Part shown: in pieces, positions 54,596 to 64,000 of the stretch
Layout of the letters: each line of letters opens with the position of its first letter
Position numbering within the stretch: position 1 is the first letter of the stretch
Origin: Hordeum vulgare subsp. vulgare
Lineage: Eukaryota > Streptophyta > Magnoliopsida > Poales > Poaceae
Assembly (NCBI RefSeq): GCF_904849725.1
Contig: NC_058521.1
Location: 342,286,638 to 342,350,637 of the forward strand
Direction of reading: 5' to 3'
Length of the DNA: 64,000 bases
Translations under genes and position numbers: made by a program
The notes under the pieces: generated by a model
What the model saw: only the letters and a program-made list of their open reading frames with translations
Told to the model about the DNA's origin: nothing
Databases searched by the model: none

Positions 54596-55570
54596 CTAAT
54601 AATCATCATCAATAAATCCATCATCATCACTATCACGCATGTCTTCATGAATGACGTGCTCGTCGGGTTCAACGGCGTGAAGTTGTGAAAGGCCTTTCTT
54701 TAATCGTTGAAGCATTGACAGGTCATCCGCATCAGTAACCTCTACGAGTTCTAGGTCTTGTGGTTCCGGCTCAGGGGTGGAGTCGGATTCATTGTCGCTG
54801 TCTACTTCCTTGTTCTTGGGTGAAGCACGACGGTTCTTGAAACGTTTCTTGGAAAGACGTGTTTCTTGGAAGAATTCTCCATCATATGTGTCTGGGTTAA
54901 TGTGAGGTTCATAATCCCGTTCATTTGGGAGAGGTGGTCTGACATGTGGTGGCACTTCATAAACAACATACCAACCTTCCAGATTCTTATCCGTTTGGCA
55001 TGCCCACGGTAGATAGAAAACTTGGGTCGCCTGTTGAGCCGTAATATAGACATCGGGAACATCTAAATGGGTGTTTGGATTGATTTCGACTAGTCCTATA
55101 TGTTCATAAGTCCTTCTAGTCTCCTTCGGCTGGAACCAATAACATTTGAAGACTACGACGTTCGGTGGGTTTTCACCATAGAATTGAAGTTCATAAATTG
55201 CTTCAACTCTTCCATAATACTCGATAACACCTTCGCCGATAGCAGAGACACCACAATTTGTAGATTTCCGGTCGGGCATAGATAGCTATTTTCCAAATGT
55301 ACGAAAGAGATACCCGTTGATGTTGTATTTCTCAAATGAACGGACCTTATAGTCAAAACCATTAGCGACTTGTCTCAATTCGGCGTCCATAGACTCTGAA
55401 TTAGCCTACAAGTTTAATACGAAACGATTGTTGCATTAGCTGCAAGTTAGACCAAGAAATGAAATGGTCCATTATTGACAATTACCGTTTGTTTAAACCA
55501 AGAGATGAAACCAGTATAGCGGCCTCCTGTCTTTGACACAAGCTCACACTCTTCGACGGAATCATTTTCG
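54596..55570 (-). pseudogene. CACTA TNP2-like transposase, C-terminal part (DUF4216-type region)
   Basis: Two exons are visible. 55486-55570 (VEECELVSKTGGRYTGFISW) is cut by Angela-2. After an intron at 55406-55485 (GTAATTG to CTTGTAG) comes 54596-55405. It includes NGFDYKVRSFEKYNINGYLF, then FKCYWFQPKETRR, GLVEINPNTHL and TAQQATQVFYLPW, the signature of the DUF4216-type region of plant CACTA transposases. The end is acidic (DDDGFIDDDY, stop at 54596). A TAG at 55286-55288 interrupts the second exon. Catalytic N-terminal parts should lie beyond Angela-2, outside the window. Confidence 0.86.
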
Positions 55571-57386
55571 TGTTGGGAAACGTCGCATGGGAAACAAAAT
55601 TTTTCCTACGCTCACGAAGACCTATCATGGTGATGTCCATCTACGAGAGGGGATGAGTGATCTATGTACCCTTGTAGATCGTACAGCAGAAGCGTTAGAG
55701 AACGCGGTTGATGTAGTGGAACGTCCTCACGTCCCTCGATCCGCCCCGCGAACAATCCCGCGATCAGTCCCACGATCTAGTACCGAACGGACGGCACCTC
55801 CGCGTTCAGCACACGTACAGCTCGACGATGATCTCGGCCTTCTTGATCCAGCAAGAGAGATGGAGAGGTAGAAGAGTTCTCCGGCAGCGTGACGGCGCTC
55901 CGGAGGTTGGTGATGATCTTGTCTCAGCAGGGATCCGCCCGAGCTCCGTAGAAACGCGATCTAGAGGAAAAACTATGGAGGTATGTGGTCGGGCAGCCGT
56001 GAGAAGGTCGTCTCAAATCAGCCCTAATTGCTCCATATATATAGGAGGAGGGAGGAGGACCTTGCCTTGGGGTCCAAGGGACCCTCAAGGGGTCGGCCGA
56101 GCCAAGGGGGGGAGGACTCCCCCCCCAAACCGAGTTGGACTTGGTTTGGTGGGAGGAGTCCCCCTCCCTTCCCACTTCCTCCCTCCTTTTTTTTCTTTTC
56201 CTTTGATTCTTTGTTCTTGGCGCATAGGCCCCCTTGGGGCTGTCCCACCAGCCCACTAAGGGCTGGTGTGTCTCCCCAAAGCCTATGGGCTTCCCCGGGG
56301 TGGGTTGCCCCCCCGGTGAACTCCCGGAACCCATTCGTCATTCCCGGTACATTCCCGGTAACTCCGAAAACCTTCCGGTAATCAAATGAGGTCATCCTAT
56401 ATATCAATCTTCGTTTCCGGACCATTCCGGAAACCCTCATGACGTCCGTGATCTCATCCGGGACTCCAAACAACATTCGGTAACCAGCCATATAACTCAA
56501 ATACGCATAAAACAATGTCGAACCTTAAGTGTGCAGACCCTGCGGGTTCGAGAACTATGTAGACATGACCCGAGAGACTCCTCGGTCAATATCCAATAGC
56601 GGGACCTGGATGCCCATATTGGATCCTACATATTCTACGAAGATCTTATCGTTTGAACCTCAGTGCCAAGGATTCGTATAATCCCGTATGTCATTCCCTT
56701 TGTCCTTCGGTATGTTACTTGCCCGAGATTCGATCGTCAGTATCCGCATACCTATTTCAATCTCGTTTACCGGCAAGTCTCTTTACTCGTTTCGTAATAC
56801 AAGATCCCGCAACTTACACTAAGTTACATTGCTTGCAAGGCTTGTGTGTGATGTTGTATTACCGAGTGGGCCCCGAGATACCTCTCCGTCACACGGAGTG
56901 ACAAATCCCAGTCTCGATCCATACTAACTCAACTAACACCTTCGGAGATACCTGTAGAGCATCTTTATAGTCACCCAGTTACGTTGCGATGTTTGATACA
57001 CACAAAGTATTCCTCCGGTGTCGGTGAGTTATATGATCTCATGGTCATAGGAATAAATACTTTACACGCAGAAAACAGTAGCAACAAAATGACACGATCA
57101 ACATGCTACGTCTATTAGTTTGGGTCTAGTCCATCACATGATTCTCCTAATGATGTGATCCCGTTATCAAGTGACAAAACTTGCCTATGGCCAGGAAACC
57201 TTGACAATCTTTGATCAACGAGCTAGTCAACTAGAGGCTTACTAGGGACAGTGTTTTGTCTATGTATCCACACAAGTATTGTGTTTCCAATCAATACAAT
57301 TATAGCATGGATAATAAACGATTATCATGAACTAAGAAATATAATAATAACTAATTTATTATTGCCTCTAGGGCATATTTCCAACA
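55571..57386 (-). repeat. Angela-2 3' LTR
   Basis: 1816 bp, TGTTGGGAAACG to ATTTCCAACA on the plus strand. The same layout as Angela-1's LTRs but clearly distinct in the GC-rich part. Confidence 0.92.
56035..56042 (-). promoter_or_regulatory. TATA box in Angela-2 3' LTR
   Basis: TATATATA, equivalent to those in Angela-1. Confidence 0.7.
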
Positions 57387-60300
57387 GTCTCCCACTTGCA
57401 CTAGAGTCAATAATCTAGTTCACATCACCATGTGATTCCAATGAATCCCACACCCATATAGTTATGGGGTCTGATCACGTCTTGCTCGTGAGAGAGGTTT
57501 TAGTCAACGGTTCTGAAACTTTCAGATCCGTGCGTTCTTCACAAATCTTTATGTCATCTTATAGATGCTGCTACTACGTGCTATTCGGAAATGCTCCAAA
57601 TATCTACTCTACTATACGAATCCGTTTCACTACTCATAGTTATTCGGATTAGTGTCAAAGCTTGCATCGACGTAACCCTTTACGACAAACTATTTAACCA
57701 CCTCCATAATCGAGAAAGATTCCTTAGTCCATTAGTTACTAAGGATAAATTTTGACCATTGCTAGTGATTCAATCATGGATCACTCTCTATACCTCTCAA
57801 CAGATTTTGAGTCAAGGCACACATCAGGTGCGGTACACAGCATGGCATACTTTAGATTCTATGGCTAAGGCATAGAAGACGACCTTCGTCTATTCTCTTT
57901 ATTCTGCCGGGGTCGGGTTTTGAGTCTTACTCAAATTCACACCTCACAACGCAACCAAGAACTCCTTCTTTGCTGATCTTATTTTGAACTCTTTCAAAAC
58001 TTGTCAAGGCATGCATCTTATTGAAACTTTCATTAAGCGCTTTTGATCTATCTCCATAGATCTTTGATGCTCAACATTCAAGTAGCGTAATCCAGGTACT
58101 CCTTTGAAAACTTCTTTCAAACAACCTTGTATGCTTTACAGAAATTCTACATTACTTCTGATCCACAATATGTCAACCACATATACCTATCAGAAATTCT
58201 ATAGTGCTCCCACTCACTTCTTTGGAAATACAAGTTTCTCATAAACCTTGTACAAACCCAAAATCTTTGATCATCTCATCAAAGTGTATATTCCAACTCC
58301 GAGATGCTTGCACCAGTCCATTGAAGGATCACTGGAGCTCGCATACTTGCTAGTATCTTTAGGATCGACAAAACCTTCTGGTTGTATCACATACAATGTT
58401 TGCTCAAGGAAACCGTCGAGGAAACAATGTTTTGACATCCTACATGCAATATTTCATAAATAATGCATCAACAACTAACATAATTCTAACAGACATTTAG
58501 CATCGCTACGAGTGAGAAAGTCTCATCATAGTCAACTGTTTGATCTTGTCGAAAACATCTTTGCGACAAGTCGAGCTTTTCTTAATAGTGACTTATCACC
58601 ATCATCGTCTGTCTTTTTTTTAATGATCCATTTTACTCAATAGTCCTATGACCATCAAGTAGTTCTACCAAAGTCTACACTTTGTTTTCACACATGGATC
58701 CTCTCTCGGATTTCATGGCTTCCAGCCATTTTTCGGAATCCGGGCCCACCATTGCTTTCTCCATAACTCGTAGGTTCACTGTTGCTCAACAACATGACCT
58801 CCAAGACAGGGTTACCGTACCATTCTGCAGTAGTACGCGACCTTGTCGACCTACGAGGCTTGTAGTAACTTGATCCGATGCTTGATGATCACCATCATCA
58901 GCTTCCACTTCAATTGGTGTAGGCGCCACAGGAACAACTTCCTGCGCCCTGCTACACACTGGTTGAAGTGATGGTTCAATAACCTCATCAAGTTCTACTA
59001 CCCTCCCACTCAATTCTTTCGAGAGAAACCTTTCCTCGAGAAAGGATCCGTTTCTAGAAACAAACACTTTGCTTTCGGATCTGAGATAGGAGATGTACCC
59101 AACTGCTTTGGATATCCTATGAAGATGCATTTATCCGCTTTGGGTTCGAGCTTATCAGACTGAAACTTTTTCACATAAGTGTCGAAGCCCCAAACTTTCA
59201 AGAAACGACAATTTAGATTTCTCTAAACCTCAGTCTTTGCTGTGTCATCTCAACGGAAATACGCGGTGCCCTATTTAAAATGAGTGCGGTTGTATCTAAT
59301 GCATAACCCATAAACGATAGTGGTAATTCGATAAGAGACATCATAGTATGCACCATACCAAATAGTGTGTGGCTATGACGTACAGACACATCATCACACT
59401 ATGATGTTCCAGGTGGCATGAACTGCGAAACAATTTCCACATTGTCTTTAACTGCGTACCAAAACTCGTAACTTAGATATTCATTTCCATGATCATATCA
59501 TAGACAATTTATCCTCTTGTTACGACGAACATCACTCTGAAACGGAATTGAACTTTTCAACATTTCAGACTTGTGATTCATTAAGTAAATACTCTTGTAT
59601 CTACTCAAATCGTCAGTGAAGTAAGAACATAATGATATTCACTGCGTGCCTCAGCACCCATTGGACTGCATACATCAAAATGTATCACTTCCAACAAGTT
59701 ACTATCTTATTTCATCTCAATGAAAACAAGGCCTTGCTCATGTGGTATGATTTGCATGTCACTAGTGATTCGAAATCAGGTGAGTACAAAGATCCATCAG
59801 CATGGAGCCTCTTCATGCAATTTATACTAACATGACTCAAGCGGCAGTGCCACAAGTAAGTGGTACTATCATCATTTACTCGTATCTTTTGGCACCAATA
59901 TCATAAACATGTGTAACACTACGATCGAGATTCAATAAACCATTGAAGGTGAATATTCAAGAAAATAGAGTAATCATTATTCTCTTTAAATGAATAATCG
60001 TATTGCAATAAACACGATCCAATCATGTTCATGCTTAACGCAAGCACCAAATAACAATTATTTAGGTTTAACACCAATCCCGATGGTAGAGGGAGCGTGC
60101 GGCGTTTGATCATATCAACCTTGGAAATACTTCCAACACGTATCGTCACCTCGCCTTTAGCTAGTCTCCGTTTATGCCATAGCTTTCATTTCGTGTTACT
60201 AATCACTTAGCAACCGAACCGGTATCCAATACCCTCATGCTACTAGGAGTAATAGTAAAGTACACATCAACATCATGTGTCAAATACACTTCTTTCGACT
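57387..60300 (-). pseudogene. pol: Angela-2 pol remnants
   Basis: A minus-strand copia pol relic. 59010-59201 has KVWGFDTYVKKF and KADKCIFIGYPK (integrase C-terminal region). 58786-59130 has KVFVSRNGSFLEERFLSKEL (link to RT). 58390-58440 carries the RT word corresponding to FLDGFLEE. No frame exceeds 115 codons, with stops and shifts throughout. The same layout and many of the same words occur in Angela-1 (22550-25722). The purine tract (complement of GTCTCCCACTTGCA) adjoins the LTR at 57387. Confidence 0.82.
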
Positions 60301-62347
60301 TTTGCCAGCCTTCTTATCTACCAAGTATCTAGAGTTGCTCCGCCTCAGTGACTGTTCCCCTCATTACAGAAGCACTTAGTCTCGGGTTTGGGTTTAATCT
60401 TGGGTCTCTTCATTAGTGCAGCAACTGTTTTGCCGTTTCACGAAGTATCCCTTCTAGCCCTTGCCTTTCTTGAAACTTAGTGGTTTTACAAACCATCAAC
60501 TATTGATGCTCCTTCTTGATTTCTACTTTCGCAGTGTCAAAAATCGCGAATTGCTCAAGGATCATTGTATCTATCCTTGATATGTTATAGTTCATCACGA
60601 AGCTCTCACAGCTTGGTGGCAGTGACTTTGGAGAACCATCACTATCTCATCTGGAAGATTAACTCCCACTTGATTCAAGTGATTGTCGTACTCAGACAAT
60701 CTGAGCACACGCTCAACGATTGAGCTTTTCTCCTTTACTTTGTGGACAAAGAATCTTGTCGGAGGTCTCGTACCTCTTAACAAGGGCACAAGCATGAAAT
60801 CATAATTTCATCTCTTTAGAACATCACTTATGTTCCGTGACGTTTTAAAACGTTTTCGTTGCCTTGCTTCTAAGCCATTAAGTATTTTGCACTGAACTAT
60901 CGTGTAGTCATCAGAAACGTGTATGTCGGATGTTCACAGCATCCACAGACAACGCTCGAGGTGCAGCACACCGAGTGGTGCATTAAGGACATAAGCCTTC
61001 TGTGCAGCAACGAGGTCAATCCTCGGTTTTACAGACTTAGTCTGCAAAGTTTGCTACTATCAACTTTCAACTAAATTTTCTCTAGGAACATATAATAAAA
61101 ACAGTAGAGCTATAGCGCAAGCTACATCGCAATTCGCAAAGACCATTGGACTATGTTCATGACAATTAGTTCAATTAATCATATTACTTAAGAACTCCCA
61201 CTCAAAAAGTACATCTCTCTAGTCATTTGAGTGGTACATGATCCAAATCCACTATCTCAAGTCCGATCATCACGTGAGTCAAGAATAGTTTCAGTGGTAA
61301 GCATCTCTATGCTAATCATATCAACTATACGATTCATGCTCGACCTTTCGGTCTCATGTGTTCCGAGGCCATGTCTGCACATGCTAGGCTCGTCAAGCTT
61401 AACCCGAGTGTTCCGCGTGCGCAACTGTTTTGCACCCGTTGTATGTGAACGTTGAGTCTATCACACCCGATCATCACGTGGTGTCTCGAAACGACGAACT
61501 GTAGCAACGGTGCACAATCGGGGAGAACACAATTTCGTCTTGAAATTTTAGTGAGAGATCACCTCATAATGCTACCGTCGTTCTAAGCAAAATAAGGTGC
61601 ATAAAAGGATTAACATCACATGCAATTCATAAGTGACATGATATGGCCATCATCACGTGCTTCTTGATCTCCATCACCAAAGCACCGGCACGATCTTCTT
61701 GTCACCGGCGCCACACCATGATCTACATCAACGTGTTGCCATCGGGGTTGTTGTGCTACTCATGCTATTACTACTAAAGCTACATCCTAGCAAAATAGTA
61801 AACGCATCTGCAAGCACAAACGTTAGTATAAAGACAACCCTATGGCTCCTGCCGGTTGCCGTACCATCGACGTGCAAGTCGATATTTCTATTACAACATG
61901 ATCATCTCATACATCCAATATATCACATCACATCATTGGCCATATCACATCACAATCATACCCTGCAAAAACAAGTTAGACGTCCTCTAATTTTGTTGTT
62001 GCATGTTTTACGTGGTGACCAAGGGTATCTAGTAGGATCGCATCTTACTTACGCAAGCACCACAACGGAGATATATGAGTTGCTATTTAACCTCATCCAA
62101 GGACCTCCTTGGTCAAATCTGATTCAACTAAAGTTGGAGAAACTGTCACTTGCCAGTCATCTTTGAGCAAAGGGGGTTACTCGTAACGATGAAACCAGTC
62201 TCTCGTAAGCGTACGAGTAATGTCGGTCCAAGCCGCTTCAATCCAACAATACCGCGGAATCAAGATAAGACTAAGGAGGGCAGCAAAACGCACATCACCG
62301 CCCACAAAAACTTTTGTGTTCTACTCGAGAAGACATCTACGCATGAA
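60301..62347 (-). pseudogene. gag: Angela-2 gag remnant and leader, with intact Athila-A target site
   Basis: 60595-60795 carries gag words (VERVLRLSEYDNHLNQVGVN, LPDEIVMVLQSH). Near 60330-60375 is the zinc-knuckle relic with the same frame-breaking change as Angela-1. 60501-60520 (TATTGATGCTCCTTCTTGAT) is the unoccupied equivalent of the Athila-A insertion site. 60800-62347 is leader without coding capacity, closely matching 35820-37355. Confidence 0.82.
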
Positions 62348-62365
62348 CCTAGCTCATGATGCCAC
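62348..62365 (-). promoter_or_regulatory. Angela-2 primer binding site
   Basis: On the minus strand GTGGCATCATGAGCTAGG, identical to Angela-1's 37356-37373 and adjacent to the 5' LTR. Confidence 0.72.
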
Positions 62366-64000
62366 TGTTGGGAAACGTCGCATGGGAAACAAAATTTTTC
62401 CTACGCGCACGAAGACCTATCATGGTGATGTCCATCTACGAGAGGGGATGAGTGATCTACGTACCCTTGTAGATCGTACAGCAGAAGCGTTAGAGAACAC
62501 GGTTGATGTAGTGGAACGTCCTCACGTCCCTCGATCCGCCCCGCGAACAATCCCGCGATCAGTCCCACGATCTAGTACCGAACGGACGGCACCTCCGCGT
62601 TCAGCACACGTACAGCTCGACGATGATATCGGCCTTCTTGATCCAGCAAGAGAGACGGAGAGGTAGAAGAGTTCTCCGGCAGCGTGACGGCGCTCCGGAG
62701 GTTGGTGATGATCTTGTCTCAGCAGGGCTCCGCCCGAGCTCCGCAGAAACGCGATCTAGAGGAAAAACTATGGAGGTATGTGGTCGGGCAGCCGTGAGAA
62801 GGTCGTCTCAAATCAGCCCTAATTGCTCCATATATATAGGAGGAGGGAGGGGGACCTTGCCTTGGGGTCCAAGGGACCCTCAAGGGGTCGGCCGAGCCAA
62901 GGGGGGGAGGACTCCCCCCCCCAAACCGAGTTGGACTTGGTTTGGTGGGAGGAGTCCCCCTCCCTTCCCACTTCCTCCCTCCTTTTTTTTTCTTTTCCTT
63001 TGATTCTTTGTTATTGGCGCATAGGCCCCCTTGGGGCTGTCCCACCAGCCCACTAAGGGCTGGTGTGTCTCCCCAAAGCCTATGGGCTTCCCCGGGGTGG
63101 GTTGCCCCCCCGGTGAACTCCCCGAACCCATTCGTCATTCCCGGTACATTCCCGGTAACTCCGAAAACCTTCCGGTAATCAAATGAGGTCATCCTATATA
63201 TCAATCTTCGTTTCCGGACCATTCCGGAAACCCTCGTGACGTCCGTGATCTCATCCGGGACTCCGAACAACATTCGGTAACCAACCATATAACTCAAATA
63301 CGCATAAAACAACGTCGAACCTTAAGTGTGCAGACCCTGCGGGTTCGAGAACTATGTAGACATGACCCGAGAGACTCCTCGGTCAATATCCAATAGCGGG
63401 ACCTGGATGCCCATATTGGATCCTACATATTCTACGAAGATCTTATCGATTGAACCTCAGTGCCAAGGATTCGTATAATCCCGTATGTCATTCCCTTTGT
63501 CCTCCGGTATGTTACTTGCCCGAGATTCGATCGTCAGTATCCGCATACCTATTTCAATCTCGTTTACCGGCAAGTCTCTTTACTCGTTCCGTAATACAAG
63601 ATCCCGCAACTTACACTAAGTTACATTGCTTGCAAGGCTTGTGTGTGATGTTGTATTACCGAGTGGGCCCCGAGATACCTCTCCGTCACACGGAGTGACA
63701 AATCCCAGTCTCGATCCATACTAACTCAACTAACACCTTCGGAGATACCTGTAGAGCATCTTTATAGTCACCCAGTTACGTTGCGACATTTGATACACAC
63801 AAAGTATTCCTCCTGTGTCAGTGAGTTATATGATCTCATGGTCATAGGAATAAATACTTGACACGCAGAAAACAGTAGCAACAAAATGACACGATCAACA
63901 TGCTACGTCTATTAGTTTGGGTCTAGTCCATCACATGATTCTCCTAATGATGTGATCCCGTTATCAAGTGACAACACTTGCCTATGGCCAGGAAACCTTG
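62366..64000 (-). repeat. Angela-2 5' LTR, truncated by window end
   Basis: It matches 55571-57200 closely and would end about 180 bp past the window edge. The ORFs in it mirror those of the other LTR and have no support as genes. Confidence 0.9.
62831..62838 (-). promoter_or_regulatory. TATA box in Angela-2 5' LTR
   Basis: TATATATA. This copy would start the element's own transcript toward lower coordinates. Confidence 0.7.

Larger units (their letters stand above)
48883..55570 (-). mobile_element. CACTA (En/Spm, DTC) DNA transposon, right end outside window
   Basis: It starts CACTACAGGAA at 48883, the terminal motif of the CACTA superfamily, after a 3-bp candidate duplication TGA. Next come TTTGCCGTCTG subterminal repeats, AT-rich and purine/pyrimidine tandem repeats, a TNPA-like gene and the 3' end of a TNP2 transposase, both on the minus strand. 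Angela-2 interrupts it at 55570. Its other end and duplication copy lie beyond the window. Confidence 0.92.
55571..64000 (-). mobile_element. Angela-2: Angela-type copia retrotransposon, right end outside window
   Basis: 3' LTR 55571-57386, interior 57387-62365 and the first 1635 bp of the 5' LTR from 62366. The left duplication candidate is TTTCG (55566-55570); the right copy is not in view. The two LTRs differ by about 24 substitutions over 1635 bp in my hand comparison, so it is the youngest or among the youngest insertions here, despite a fully decayed interior. Confidence 0.92.

Noticed and set aside
55828..56515. GC-rich ORFs repeated at 55828-56515 and 62623-63312
   Set aside because: They are the same LTR DNA in the two Angela-2 LTRs; no domain, frames on both strands.

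Overview
The window is intergenic, repeat-dense DNA from a large-genome grass, almost certainly a Triticeae cereal (wheat, barley, Aegilops or rye type). This rests on Angela/BARE/WIS-type copia LTRs, Athila-type gypsy LTRs (Sabrina/Fatima/WHAM style, ending in a conserved GTGGGTCATCA- or GTGGGTTATCA-like end on their own strand), chromoviruses with LTRs of more than 4 kb, and a CACTA transposon with the TTTGCCGTCTG subterminal motif. I see no host gene and no confident functional RNA gene. Nearly every base can be assigned to one of seven nested transposable elements.

Nesting, outermost first. G2 is a non-autonomous Ty3/gypsy element on the + strand with very long LTRs; its start and end lie outside the window. 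G1 is a chromodomain-bearing Ty3/gypsy element (1-11294, left end outside) that appears to sit inside G2's 5' LTR. G1's own 3' LTR was hit by an Athila-type element that is now a solo LTR (5220-6801, target duplication GTCCA). G2's 5' LTR resumes at 11295-14094, followed by its primer site, a 3.2 kb non-coding interior and its 3' LTR (from 17391). That 3' LTR is split by Angela-1, a minus-strand copia element (20735-39190, duplication CTTTC). Angela-1 carries Athila-A, a plus-strand gypsy element (25723-35519, duplication ATGCT). The last bases of G2's 3' LTR are cut by Athila-B, a minus-strand gypsy element (40093 to beyond the window). Athila-B's 5' LTR is interrupted after 42 bp by a CACTA DNA transposon (48883 onward, duplication TGA). 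Its transposase gene is in turn broken by Angela-2, a minus-strand copia element (55571 to beyond 64000).

Coding content. G1 has a full gag-protease-RT-RNaseH-integrase-chromodomain polyprotein broken by several stops and frameshifts. Athila-A has gag plus protease, no reverse transcriptase or integrase, and an intact 327-codon accessory ORF. Athila-B has a broken but complete gag-pol and an intact 172-codon coiled-coil ORF. The CACTA element has a spliced TNPA-like (Transposase_24) gene and the 3' end of a TNP2 transposase with a DUF4216-type region. Both Angela elements have heavily decayed gag-pol that shares at least one inactivating lesion.

The most interesting observation is in Athila-A. 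Its LTRs have grown at the 3' end by swallowing a complete tRNA-primer binding site. The boundary is proven by the target duplication and by an unoccupied copy of the same insertion site in Angela-2. Also notable are LTR-like promoter segments placed inside both Athila elements directly upstream of their accessory ORFs, tRNA-like Pol III modules in a chromovirus LTR, an antisense Athila scrap captured in the same LTR, and a tandem array of purine/pyrimidine inverted repeats in the CACTA element.
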